A stretch of 64,000 bases of DNA from Nitrosovibrio sp. Nv6. GTDB taxonomy: Bacteria > Pseudomonadota > Gammaproteobacteria > Burkholderiales > Nitrosomonadaceae. The translations under genes were made by a program, and so were the position numbers. Location of the stretch: contig NZ_FODX01000001.1 in NCBI RefSeq assembly GCF_900110495.1, positions 1,334,226-1,398,225 of the forward strand, written 5' to 3'. Below, in pieces: positions 45,819 to 54,373 of the stretch (positions within the stretch are counted from its first letter, which is position 1; every line of letters starts with the position of its first letter). Under the pieces are notes generated by a model. The model saw nothing but the letters and a program-made list of their open reading frames with translations. It was not told the DNA's origin and did no database searches.

Positions 45819-47051
45819 TCATGCAACGTAACCGTGAAGCGGAATTACCTTGGCCCCCGCTTCCACTGACTCCAAATACTCCGCCCAGTACTGCATCATG
45901 CGCTTGCGCTCGGGCAAGTATTCCGCCCGGTTATACGCACCTCTAACCTCATTTCGTTCGCAGTGCGCAAGCTGTCGCTCAATGACATCCGGATTGAAGC
46001 CAGCTTCATTGAGAATGGTAGAGGCCACTGCGCGGAAACCGTGTCCGGTCATCTTGCCTTTGTATCCAAGACGGTAAAGGGCGAACAGCATTGTATTGTT
46101 ACTGATGGGCTTGTCTCGGTTACGACCGGGAAACACAAAGCGGCTGCTGCCAGATATGTTCTTTAGTTCGGTGAGAATAAAAACCGCCTGCTTTGATAAC
46201 GGCACGACATGCTCTGCTTTCATCTTCATGCGCTTGGCAGGGATTATCCACAAGGCATTATTCAGATCAAATTCCGCCCATTCCGCACCTATCAATTCAT
46301 TGGTACGGACAAAGGTTTGCGCCAGCAGTTGCAGGGCAAAACGGGTTTGTTTGTCGCCGGTTTCGTCATACCTGGCAATGGCCCGTAATAGTTCCGGCAA
46401 TTCCTCGGGACGGACTGCGGCTTGATGCTGTTTCTTGTGTGGGGTCAGTGCGCCGCGCAGATCAGTAGAGAGATTGCGGGTACAGCGTCCGGTGGCAATG
46501 CCATAACGAAACACCTGCCCGCATACTTGCAGGACACGATGGGCCAGATCGTAGGCACCACGGGCTTCTATCTTGCGGATGGTTTGGAGCAGTTCTGGCG
46601 CCTCGATCTGATCAATGGGACGCTTACCGATAGTTGGAAAGATATTGCTCTCAAGGCGGCGTTTTACATCGCTGGCGTGGTGTGGCACCCAAGTATGCAG
46701 TTGCTTGTTATACCACTCCATTGCCACCGCCTCGAAGGAGTTTGCATTGGCGAGCTTCTTACGCAGGTTGGCGGCCTTGCGCTCAGCGGAGGGGTCGAGG
46801 TCGGCATCCAGCACTTTACGCTGCTCATCGCGCTTAGCACGCGCTTCCTTGAGGGAAACTTGAGGATAGGAACCGAAGGATAATGATTTCTCCTTGCCAC
46901 CTAACCGGTAACGCAAACGCCAGAACTTACCACCATCCGCATAGACCCAGAGATACAGGCCGCCTCCATCGTGCAGCTTTCGAATTGCCTTGCCCTCGGT
47001 TGTGGCATGGTTGCACTTGGACGCAGACAGTAGATTGGTCTTTGCGGCCAT
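45819..47051 (-). CDS. P4-type tyrosine integrase
   Basis: A 410-aa site-specific recombinase. The N-terminal DUF4102 arm-binding domain (about 1-90: L-H-D-G-G-G-L-Y-L-W-V near 27, E-K-S-L-S-F-G-S-Y-P near 55) is followed by a core-binding SAM-like domain and the catalytic domain with Arg in F-V-R-T-N-E-L near 246, H-G-F-R near 340, L-A-H-C near 360 and the nucleophile Tyr in A-Y-N-R-A-E-Y near 372. All catalytic residues appear present. It is next to tRNA-Ser, the standard target of such integrases, and reads away from it. Two base pairs separate it from an upstream gene coding only for an arm-binding domain. Confidence 0.95.
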   Translation of the reverse strand: MAAKTNLLSASKCNHATTEGKAIRKLHDGGGLYLWVYADGGKFWRLRYRLGGKEKSLSFGSYPQVSLKEARAKRDEQRKVLDADLDPSAERKAANLRKKLANANSFEAVAMEWYNKQLHTWVPHHASDVKRRLESNIFPTIGKRPIDQIEAPELLQTIRKIEARGAYDLAHRVLQVCGQVFRYGIATGRCTRNLSTDLRGALTPHKKQHQAAVRPEELPELLRAIARYDETGDKQTRFALQLLAQTFVRTNELIGAEWAEFDLNNALWIIPAKRMKMKAEHVVPLSKQAVFILTELKNISGSSRFVFPGRNRDKPISNNTMLFALYRLGYKGKMTGHGFRAVASTILNEAGFNPDVIERQLAHCERNEVRGAYNRAEYLPERKRMMQYWAEYLESVEAGAKVIPLHGYVA

Positions 47052-47053
47052 GA

Positions 47054-47497
47054 TTACTCCTGGTCAGCCGCCAACAAAAAAGCCCTCAAGGCATTCGTCT
47101 GAGGAAGCGTAAGGTTTACAGCGCGTGAGGGTGTTTCGATAGTCAGAGCGCCCTCATCCGAAAGCGCAAGTCTGAACTGGTTGCGATAGTGAGCTGGCTT
47201 CTTGGCTTCTCTTTGCACAATTTTGCGTTGCTCAGAAGGGTCTAGGCCACCCTTTAGTTGCTCACGGATACTGTCACGCAACGCGCGGGCTTCTCCGATC
47301 GATATATCAGGATAAGCTCCTACAGAAAGAGACTTTTCTTTACCACTTAACCAATATCTGAAGCGCCAGAACTTTCGGCTATCCTCGCAAACCCACAGGT
47401 AGAGTCCACCGCCATCATGGAGCTTGCGCACCTTCCTGCCGCCGCTTTCAGCGCTATCACAGCCAGACTCAGAGAGCAGATTCAGATTTTTCGACAT
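47054..47497 (-). CDS. Free-standing DUF4102 (integrase arm-binding) protein
   Basis: A 147-aa protein whose first 100 residues closely parallel the integrase N-terminus (K-L-H-D-G-G-G-L-Y-L-W-V, E-K-S-L-S-V-G-A-Y-P), followed by an unrelated 45-residue tail (R-L-A-L-S-D-E-G-A-L-T-I-E). There is no catalytic domain, and the frame closes with TAA two bases before the integrase ATG, so it is not a simple frameshift of one gene. The repeats TGCCACCATTTACCACC lie right at its start. It could compete for or help integrase at arm sites, or repress the promoter. It could also be a remnant of an earlier integrase whose tail has been replaced. Confidence 0.75.
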   Translation of the reverse strand: MSKNLNLLSESGCDSAESGGRKVRKLHDGGGLYLWVCEDSRKFWRFRYWLSGKEKSLSVGAYPDISIGEARALRDSIREQLKGGLDPSEQRKIVQREAKKPAHYRNQFRLALSDEGALTIETPSRAVNLTLPQTNALRAFLLAADQE

Positions 47498-47499
47498 GA

Positions 47500-47583
47500 G
47501 GTGGTAAATGGTGGCAGTTTAAAATAACTGATACCACACAATCTACCACCTATTATAGCTGGATGCAATTGGATGTTACCACA
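47500..47583. repeat. Cluster of TACCAC motifs between integrase genes and tRNA-Ser
   Basis: GGTGGTAAATGGTGGCA (47500-47516; reverse complement TGCCACCATTTACCACC), ATACCACA (47531-47538), CTACCACC (47543-47550) and GTTACCACA (47575-47583). Five copies of a [TAG]-x-CCAC core in about 85 bp next to the integration target suggest integrase arm-type sites. Confidence 0.45.
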
Positions 47584-47661
47584 TCACCTTGGAGTATTAG
47601 ATCACGCTATGATGGCGTATTCACTTGATCTTGTGGACAGTACTGGACGAATTAGGATGTC

Positions 47662-47758
<97 letters not shown>

Positions 47759-47857
47759 AATGCGGTTGTGATATTTTACCAGTTTCTCCTGTAGTTTTCT
47801 CGCGCTCGTTCAGCACAACATGGCAGAATGTTCCGGAATTCTGCTTGTCTCTTCTCC

Positions 47858-49252
47858 ATGCGCATTCTCCCCTGCTTGTTTGTTGTCGTTTTCAGTTGCG
47901 GCCTCGTGCTTTCCGGCTGTGATTCGTTTGAAAAACACGTGTTGCCGTTCGGCAAAACCGATGAGCTGGTTGTCATTACCGTTAATAGCCCCGACACCTA
48001 TTATGAAAATGCAGAGGGAGCTTATGCAGGGTTGGAATATGACCTCGCTTCCGAATTCGCGCGCGACCTGGGGCTAAAAGTCCGATTCAAGGTGGTACCC
48101 AAACTGGATCAAGCCCTGAAGGATCTGGAGAAGCACAAGGGACACTTTGTCGCCGGTTTAAGCATCAATCCCAAGCATGCGTTGCGTGTCCGGTTTGGTC
48201 CTGTCTATCAGCTCATACAGCCTCGGGTGGCCTATAACACAGACTATTGGAGGCCTAAAAGCGTCCATCAACTCGTGGGGAGAACCGTTGAGGTTGCGAG
48301 TGGAATGCCCTATGGGGAACAACTGAACAAGGCAAAGCAGCAGGCACGGAAACTGAAATGGACTGTAAGGAACACAACACCCGAAGATCTGCTGGCTAAG
48401 CTGGCGGAGGGAAAAGTTGATTATGTGGTCGCGGACTCCAACCAGATCAACCTTGCAAAGAATTTTTACCCTAATCTGGATTCGGCCTTCGATCTAGGCC
48501 AGTCCACTGGCAGAGCATGGGCATTTTCGCCCTTCGCGGAACGAGAATTATTGGAAGAGACGCGGAAATTCTTTAAACGTATTGAACAGGACGGCACCCT
48601 GGTGCGTCTGCTCGATCGGTATTACGGACATGTTCAGCGACTGCACCAAACGGACATAATCGGCATTCTGGATAAAAGGCGTACCATCCTGCCGGATTTG
48701 CGGAAATATTTCCATGAGGCTGAGGAATTGACGGCAATCGACTGGCGCCTGATAGCGGCGCTGGCCTATCAGGAGTCTCACTGGAATCCCCTGGCGGCTT
48801 CTCCCGCCAACGTGCGCGGGCTCATGATGTTGACGGAAGTTACGGCCGACCGGATGAAAGTAACAGATCGCCTCGACCCAAGGCAAAGCATACTCGCTGG
48901 AGCACGTTATCTCGCGATGTTGAAAGACAAGCTGCCCTCGCGCATCAGGGAACCGGATCGCACCTGGATCGCACTTGCAGCTTACAACCAGGGCTCCAGC
49001 CACATAGAAGATGCGCGCGTCCTGGCGCAACGCCTCAACCTGGACCCCGATTCATGGGTGGATTTGAAAAAAACCTTACCGCTATTGAGTAGCAGCAAGT
49101 ATTTCCGCAGCCTCAAACACGGCTATGCGCGTGGGGGCGAAGCGGTCATATTGACGGAATCGGTTCGGACCTACTACGAAATTCTGCTTAAATATGAGCG
49201 ACCTTATTCCTGGGGTTTCCCGGTTGCCGATAAAGCGGGCTCACTATGGTAA
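47858..49252 (+). CDS. mltF: Membrane-bound lytic murein transglycosylase F
   Basis: MltF cleaves the glycan strands of peptidoglycan, leaving 1,6-anhydromuramic ends, from the inner face of the outer membrane. The protein has a lipoprotein signal (lipobox L-S-G-C), an N-terminal amino-acid-binding-protein-like domain (about 35-260) and a C-terminal lysozyme-like domain with Y-Q-E-S-H-W near residue 305 (catalytic Glu), G-L-M-M-L-T near 322 and A-A-Y-N-Q-G near 374. I set the start at ATG 47858 (MRILPCLF), which directly begins the signal peptide; an in-frame ATG at 47828 is possible. Both have weak ribosome-binding sites. Length fits the family. Confidence 0.92.
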   Translation: MRILPCLFVVVFSCGLVLSGCDSFEKHVLPFGKTDELVVITVNSPDTYYENAEGAYAGLEYDLASEFARDLGLKVRFKVVPKLDQALKDLEKHKGHFVAGLSINPKHALRVRFGPVYQLIQPRVAYNTDYWRPKSVHQLVGRTVEVASGMPYGEQLNKAKQQARKLKWTVRNTTPEDLLAKLAEGKVDYVVADSNQINLAKNFYPNLDSAFDLGQSTGRAWAFSPFAERELLEETRKFFKRIEQDGTLVRLLDRYYGHVQRLHQTDIIGILDKRRTILPDLRKYFHEAEELTAIDWRLIAALAYQESHWNPLAASPANVRGLMMLTEVTADRMKVTDRLDPRQSILAGARYLAMLKDKLPSRIREPDRTWIALAAYNQGSSHIEDARVLAQRLNLDPDSWVDLKKTLPLLSSSKYFRSLKHGYARGGEAVILTESVRTYYEILLKYERPYSWGFPVADKAGSLW

Positions 49253-49357
49253 TGAGATTTCAAAAAATCTGGCGCATTCTCCATGCTGGATAAAAGGTTG
49301 GGAAAATGATGACACGGTAAACTGAGCGTCGGCTCATCCATGCATAAATAATAGTTG

Positions 49358-49386
49358 TTGAGTCATTACAACAGTCAGGCTATATT
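49358..49386 (+). promoter_or_regulatory. Sigma-70-type promoter of the peroxiredoxin gene
   Basis: TTGAGT (49358-49363), a 17-bp spacer and TATATT (49381-49386), about 55 bp before the start codon. Spacing is ideal and each hexamer differs from consensus at one or two positions. Confidence 0.65.
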
Positions 49387-49440
49387 GAGCCATCAATTTC
49401 CAACGGATTTTTAACCAATGTTTAACCTAGGGAGAATGCC

Positions 49441-50079
49441 ATGACCTTACGCTTAGGCGATACCGCACCTGATTTCGAACAAGATTCCTCAATTGGCAAG
49501 ATTAAATTTCACGAATGGATGGGTGATTCCTGGGCAGTGCTGTTTTCGCATCCTGCGGATTACACACCAGTATGCACAACCGAATTGGGATTGACGGCAA
49601 AGCTCAAGTCCGAATTCGACAAGCGCAACGTAAAGGCGATCGGTTTATCGATAGACCCCGTGGATAAGCACAAGGGATGGATCAAGGACATCGAAGAAAC
49701 GCAAAATTGCAGCGTCGCCTTTCCAATTATTGCGGATGTGGATAAAAAGGTCGCGGCGCTGTACGACATGATTCATCCGAACCAGTCGGAAACAATGACA
49801 GTGCGGTCGCTGTTCATCATCGACCCAAAAAAGAAGGTGCGGCTCATCATCACCTATCCCATGAGCACCGGCCGGAATTTTGACGAGGTTGTTCGGGTTA
49901 TCGATGCGCTGCAACTGACCGATAACTACACAGTGGCAACGCCGGGTAACTGGAAAGACGGAGATGATGTAATCATCCCACTGACGATCCAGGACGAAGC
50001 AGTGCTTCAGCAAAAATTCCCGAAAGGTTACAAGGCGCCGCGTCCGTATCTGCGCATCACGCCGCAGCCGAACAAATAA
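49441..50079 (+). CDS. 1-Cys peroxiredoxin (Prx6 type)
   Basis: A 212-aa thiol peroxidase that reduces hydrogen peroxide and organic peroxides in the cytoplasm. The catalytic site H-P-A-D-Y-T-P-V-C-T-T-E (peroxidatic Cys45) and the C-terminal 1-cysPrx_C domain are present. There is no second cysteine in the usual resolving position, and the long C-terminal part (A-T-P-G-N-W-K-D-G-D-D-V-I-I-P near 160) is typical of the Prx6 group. GGGAGA just before ATG 49441 is a good ribosome-binding site and a strong sigma-70-type promoter precedes it. Single-gene unit ending in a hairpin shared with cysG. Confidence 0.95.
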   Translation: MTLRLGDTAPDFEQDSSIGKIKFHEWMGDSWAVLFSHPADYTPVCTTELGLTAKLKSEFDKRNVKAIGLSIDPVDKHKGWIKDIEETQNCSVAFPIIADVDKKVAALYDMIHPNQSETMTVRSLFIIDPKKKVRLIITYPMSTGRNFDEVVRVIDALQLTDNYTVATPGNWKDGDDVIIPLTIQDEAVLQQKFPKGYKAPRPYLRITPQPNK

Positions 50080-50101
50080 TGCTAGCCATGTTTCTCTGAA
50101 A

Positions 50102-50135
50102 GCGCCGGTATGCCAGGACCTGGGCATACCGGCGC
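50102..50135. terminator. Bidirectional hairpin between peroxiredoxin and cysG genes
   Basis: GCGCCGGTATGCC (50102-50114) and GGCATACCGGCGC (50123-50135) form a perfect 13-bp stem with an eight-base loop. It lies between the two convergent stops (50079 and 50157). No long T tract follows on either strand, so it may end transcription weakly or protect 3' ends. Confidence 0.65.
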
Positions 50136-50156
50136 AGGATGCGCTTCCTTATTTCC

Positions 50157-51632
50157 TTATGAATGCGCTGAATCTTGATCGCGCTCCCCAGCATGCAGGT
50201 CACTCTCCGGCTCGAACCAGGCGAGTCTCTGATGCAGCTTCACGACTTCGCCAACAATAATGAGGGTGGGCGGGACGAGATTGGCGGAAACGGTCAGATC
50301 GGGCAGTGTCTCCAGTGAGCCGATCAGTACCCGCTGCTTGTGAGTGGTACCCTGCTGCACGATGGCGGCTGGCATCGCGGGGGGCAGGCCATGCGCCATC
50401 AGTTGTCGGCACAATACGGGCAGTCCCAGCAGCCCCATGTAAACCACGATAGTCTGCTTTGGCCGCGCCAGCATCGGCCAATCCAGATCCACACTGCCGT
50501 CCTTGAGATGGCCGGTTACAAAGACGCAGGACTGGGCATAATCGCGGTGGGTGAGTGGAATGCCGGCATAAGAGGCGGCACCGCTTGCAGCCGTGATGCC
50601 AGGCACTACCTGGAAAGAAATGCCCTGGCTGGACAATGTTTCTATTTCCTCGCCGCCGCGTCCGAAAATGAATGGATCGCCTCCTTTCAGCCGCAGCACG
50701 CGTTTACCTTCTTTCGCCAGCCGTACCAATAATTCATTGATGGATTCCTGCGGCATGACGTGCTTGCTGCGCTCCTTGCCCGCATAGATTCTGGCTGCAT
50801 CGCGTCGGACCATGTCGAGTATTTCAGGCGAAACCAGCCTGTCGTACACGACCACGTCCGCTTGCTGCATGAGGCGCATTGCGCGAAAAGTCAGCAACTC
50901 AGGGTCCCCCGGCCCCGCGCCCACCAGGTAAACCTCCCCCTGCTCTTTCACGCTCACCGCTCCCTGCGCTGCCCCTTCAGCCCCTTCAGCCTCGTCTACA
51001 AGTAAACGCTCCAGATAAGCCTTCGCCGCCTGATCCTTGCCGGCGAAGACCATTTCGGCAAACGGTCCCTGCAATACGCTTTCCCAGAACCTGCGCCGCT
51101 TCTCGGGACGCGAAAAACGCAGTTTCACCCGCTCGCGAAATTCTGCTGCATAAGCCGCAAGACGCCCATATGCGGCGGGTATCAATGTTTCCAGACGCGC
51201 CCGCAGCAGCCTGGCGAGAACGGGCGATGCGCCTCCGCTCGAAACGGCGATGAGTATAGGGGTACGGTCTACGATTGCTGGCATGATGAAAGAGCACAGC
51301 CCGGGGTTGTCGACCACATTCACAGGAATATGCAGTCGACCGGCAGCTTCGGAAACCTTACGGTTGACGATGGAATCGCTGGTGGCGGCGATGACTAGAA
51401 CAGCATCCTGCAGATGATGATCATGGAACGCCTCCGCACGATAAGTAATCCTGTCTTGCTGAAGTTGTGCATGCACTTGTTCATGCAGTTCGTTACAAAG
51501 CTGAGGAGAAACTATCGTGATACGCGCACCGGCCCGCAGCAGCAGCGCGATTTTTCGGGCAGCCACTTCGCCGCCACCGACCACCAGACAGTTACGGTTT
51601 TTAATATCGAGAAAGATCGGCAAAAAATCCAT
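50157..51632 (-). CDS. cysG: Siroheme synthase CysG (multifunctional)
   Basis: A 491-aa cytoplasmic enzyme making siroheme for sulfite/nitrite reductases. The N-terminal part (about 1-210) is the precorrin-2 dehydrogenase/ferrochelatase, with V-V-G-G-G-E-V-A-A-R-K near 17 (NAD binding). The C-terminal part (about 235-480) is uroporphyrinogen-III C-methyltransferase, with V-G-A-G-P-G-D-P-E-L-L-T near 238, R-L-K-G-G-D-P-F near 315 and the G-I-P-L-T-H-R near 375. An Ala/Glu/Gly-rich linker makes it slightly longer than E. coli CysG. No sulfur or nitrite reductase genes are adjacent. Confidence 0.95.
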   Translation of the reverse strand: MDFLPIFLDIKNRNCLVVGGGEVAARKIALLLRAGARITIVSPQLCNELHEQVHAQLQQDRITYRAEAFHDHHLQDAVLVIAATSDSIVNRKVSEAAGRLHIPVNVVDNPGLCSFIMPAIVDRTPILIAVSSGGASPVLARLLRARLETLIPAAYGRLAAYAAEFRERVKLRFSRPEKRRRFWESVLQGPFAEMVFAGKDQAAKAYLERLLVDEAEGAEGAAQGAVSVKEQGEVYLVGAGPGDPELLTFRAMRLMQQADVVVYDRLVSPEILDMVRRDAARIYAGKERSKHVMPQESINELLVRLAKEGKRVLRLKGGDPFIFGRGGEEIETLSSQGISFQVVPGITAASGAASYAGIPLTHRDYAQSCVFVTGHLKDGSVDLDWPMLARPKQTIVVYMGLLGLPVLCRQLMAHGLPPAMPAAIVQQGTTHKQRVLIGSLETLPDLTVSANLVPPTLIIVGEVVKLHQRLAWFEPESDLHAGERDQDSAHS

Positions 51633-52124
51633 CTGTTTTACTCAAAAAAGCGGTGAAGATCGTGTACCGGTACTACTTTACCCGAAAATGCGCCAGGATG
51701 AGCTGGTCGATGGTTAAGAGAGATGTCCAATTGCAATAGCATAAGCGAACCACAGCCGTGGCGGATGCCAGAGCGCATCTATTCACTACGGATTTGATCA
51801 CAGCAGAATGGCCGTCACCACTCAATGGGGAAAAGCGGCGGCGTGCAAATGCATGAGATCGAACGCTTGGAAATCCAATCATCTGTGACAAGAAATACAG
51901 AAATTTGTCACGGCACAACCATTTCAGGAAGAATCTGGATTGAACAGGAACCAAATGCGCAACGGCAAGCTCTACTGACGTGTTGCGCTGGCTACCATTG
52001 GACCTACCGTTACCGGGTTTTTTTCCGTTGATAACATGGGTTCTCCCTCCTTCCAGTCAGTTCATTTTTCATCGCCTCGCTTATTTGCTATGATGCGTCT
52101 CTTGCTTCGCGAGTTACCGGCTTC
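51633..52124. other. Divergent intergenic region cysG / PHP phosphoesterase
   Basis: About 490 bp that must hold promoters in both directions. Short frames present (for example 51825-52031) lack start sites and features. I see no repeat or clear promoter consensus. Confidence 0.4.
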
Positions 52125-52967
52125 ATGCTCAATATTGATCTGCATTGTCATTCCACAGTTTCCGACGGCTTGCTGACACCCACGCAGTTGGTGGAGCACG
52201 CGGCTGCGCGTGGGGTTGAGGTACTGGCACTGACCGATCACGACGATGTGGGCGGTCTGGACGAAGCGCGACAAGCTGCCGCCGCCACGAGCATTACTCT
52301 TGTCAATGGCGTGGAAATCTCTGCCGACTGGCGCGGCCAGACATTGCATATTGTCGGGCTCGGCATAGACCCGGCATATCCCCCGCTGGCTCAGGGTCTG
52401 GCGTCCATTCGTGACGGCCGGACTGTGCGCGCTCGCAATATTGCGGCGCAACTCGGCAAATTCGGCATTCATGACAGTTTTGAAGGCGCAAGCAGGAATG
52501 CCGGAGATGGGCACTTGATAGGACGAATGCACTTCGCGCGTTTTCTGGTTGAGCAGGGTTATGCCAAGGATGTGAAATCGGTGTTCAAGAAATACCTGGT
52601 CAAAGGCAAGCCAGGATACGCGGCGCATCAATGGGTGCCCCTGAGCGATGCGGTCGACTGGATACGTAACAGCGGTGGCAGAGCTGTAATTGCACATCCA
52701 GCCCGCTACAAGCTGAGTAAGGGAGCGCTGGACGAACTGCTGCTGGAATTCCGCGCTTTAGGTGGAGAGGCAATCGAAGTGGTCACTTCCAGCCATACTC
52801 CCGAACAATCCCTGTTATTTGCGCGCCATAGTCAACGACTGGGCTTGCTGGCCTCGCGGGGCTCGGATTTTCATGGGCCGGGCGAAAGCTATTTTGACCT
52901 GGGACGCATGCCGCCACTGCCTGCCAATTGCACGCCGGTATGGCATGATTGGAACGCAACGACGTAA
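52125..52967 (+). CDS. PHP-domain phosphoesterase (RNase AM / YciV type)
   Basis: A 280-aa enzyme of the polymerase-and-histidinol-phosphatase family. Metal-binding motifs are D-L-H-C-H-S near residue 5, L-T-D-H-D-D near 36, and A-H-P-A-R-Y near 190, with S-D-F-H-G near 247. Related YciV/TrpH proteins hydrolyse 3',5'-nucleoside bisphosphates or trim RNA 5' ends. The frame is followed at 72 bp by the YciO-type gene on the same strand; yciV and yciO adjoin in many proteobacteria, which supports the assignment. Confidence 0.9.
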   Translation: MLNIDLHCHSTVSDGLLTPTQLVEHAAARGVEVLALTDHDDVGGLDEARQAAAATSITLVNGVEISADWRGQTLHIVGLGIDPAYPPLAQGLASIRDGRTVRARNIAAQLGKFGIHDSFEGASRNAGDGHLIGRMHFARFLVEQGYAKDVKSVFKKYLVKGKPGYAAHQWVPLSDAVDWIRNSGGRAVIAHPARYKLSKGALDELLLEFRALGGEAIEVVTSSHTPEQSLLFARHSQRLGLLASRGSDFHGPGESYFDLGRMPPLPANCTPVWHDWNATT

Positions 52968-53038
52968 TGTGCACGAATGCTTGCTGTCCGGGATTCAACA
53001 TCAAGGCCGACCGCTAGAAATCACAAACTGTTGCTTAC

Positions 53039-53671
53039 GTGGCCCAATTCTTTTCCATTCATCCGGATAATCCGCAGTTGCGCCTGATAAGGCAGGCGGC
53101 TGCCATCGTACGTTCCGGCGGCGTCATCGCTTATCCGACCGATTCGTGTTATGCGTTAGGCGGTCAATTGGGCGACAAGAGCGTCATGAATCGCATTCGC
53201 GCTATCCGGCAGGTGGATGAACATCATCACTTTACGCTGATGTGCCGTGATGTCGCGGAAATCTCCCGTTACGCTCAATTCGATAATCGCGAATACAGAT
53301 TACTCAAGGCGTGTACACCGGGTTGTTATACTTTTATATTTCAAGCCACGCGCGAGGTGCCGCGCCGCCTGCAACATCCAAAACGCAACACCATCGGCGT
53401 GAGAATTCCCGATCACCCTGTGGTGCAGCTATTGCTGACGGAGCTGAACGAGCCCCTGTTGAGTTCAACGCTGATAGTGCCGGGGGACGAATTGCCGCTG
53501 AATGACGCAGAGGAAATTCGGGCCCGGCTTGAACACCAGATTGAACTGGTGCTGGACGGAGGCGCCTGTGGCCTGGAAATGAGCACTGTGGTCGATCTCA
53601 CTGGCGATACGCCTGCATTGATACGGCAAGGCAAGGGCAGTCTTGCGCCTTTCGGAATCATGCATGGATAG
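53039..53671 (+). CDS. YciO-type threonylcarbamoyl-AMP synthase-like protein
   Basis: A 210-aa protein of the Sua5/YrdC/YciO family. S-G-G-V-I-A-Y-P-T-D-S-C-Y-A-L near residue 27, the RNA/ATP pocket with H-H-H-F-T-L near 62 and K-R-N-T-I-G-V-R-I-P-D-H near 118 are visible. Family members form threonylcarbamoyl-AMP for tRNA t6A; YciO proteins do this weakly or in another setting, so the exact reaction is uncertain. The start is GTG 53039 with a poor ribosome-binding site, supported by alignment-like length. Its last eight bases overlap the M50 protease gene. Confidence 0.88.
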   Translation: MAQFFSIHPDNPQLRLIRQAAAIVRSGGVIAYPTDSCYALGGQLGDKSVMNRIRAIRQVDEHHHFTLMCRDVAEISRYAQFDNREYRLLKACTPGCYTFIFQATREVPRRLQHPKRNTIGVRIPDHPVVQLLLTELNEPLLSSTLIVPGDELPLNDAEEIRARLEHQIELVLDGGACGLEMSTVVDLTGDTPALIRQGKGSLAPFGIMHG

Positions 53672-54314
53672 CATTATCCAGAATATTGCCATTTATGCGT
53701 TACCGGTAATTTTCGCCATCACGCTGCATGAAGCCGCACATGGCTACGTCGCCAAGCATTTTGGAGATCTTACCGCCTACACCCAGGGACGCGTCAGCCT
53801 GAATCCCATCCGGCATATAGACTTGGTGGGAACCATTCTTCTTCCACTCGTGACACTGTGGCTGGGCGGCATTCTGTTCGGCTGGGCCAAGCCGGTGCCA
53901 GTCAACTTCTCCGCGCTTCGCCGTCCGAAACAGGACATGCTTTGGGTAGCGCTCGCGGGGCCGGGCGCAAATTTATTCATGGCATTACTTTGGGGGTTCG
54001 TAATCAAGCTGGGCCTCGGTATGTCTGAGAGTGTTCTGGCCGAGCCGATGATATTAATGGGCGAAGCGGGTATTAAAATCAATGTCATATTGATGGTACT
54101 CAATCTGCTGCCTCTGCCGCCGCTGGATGGAGGCCGGGTTGCGGTAAGCCTGCTGCCGCATCGCATGGCGAACAGCTTTGCAAGGATTGAGCCTTATGGC
54201 TTCATGATCCTCGTGTTTCTGCTGGTGACCGGCGTTTTGGGGGCCGTTATCGGGCCTTTTATCGTAATCACGATACGCTTGGTAGCGTGGTTTTTCGGGT
54301 TCGAAGCTTACTGA
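53664..54314 (+). CDS. Site-2 protease-like M50 membrane metallopeptidase
   Basis: A 216-aa inner-membrane protein with the zinc site H-E-A-A-H (residues 22-26) in the first membrane segment and N-L-L-P-L-P-P-L-D-G-G near 145-155 carrying the third ligand. It has five or six hydrophobic segments and no PDZ domain, the minimal form of the family that cleaves membrane-embedded substrates. ATG 53664 is used because it begins the hydrophobic N-terminus; a start 21 bp upstream is possible. It overlaps the YciO gene by eight bases and precedes trpS by about 60 bp. Substrate unknown. Confidence 0.88.
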   Translation: MDSIIQNIAIYALPVIFAITLHEAAHGYVAKHFGDLTAYTQGRVSLNPIRHIDLVGTILLPLVTLWLGGILFGWAKPVPVNFSALRRPKQDMLWVALAGPGANLFMALLWGFVIKLGLGMSESVLAEPMILMGEAGIKINVILMVLNLLPLPPLDGGRVAVSLLPHRMANSFARIEPYGFMILVFLLVTGVLGAVIGPFIVITIRLVAWFFGFEAY

Positions 54315-54373
54315 ATATGGGTCAAGGATCTTGATCCGGAATTAGTCCGAGATTTATTAAGGGTAAGTAAAAT

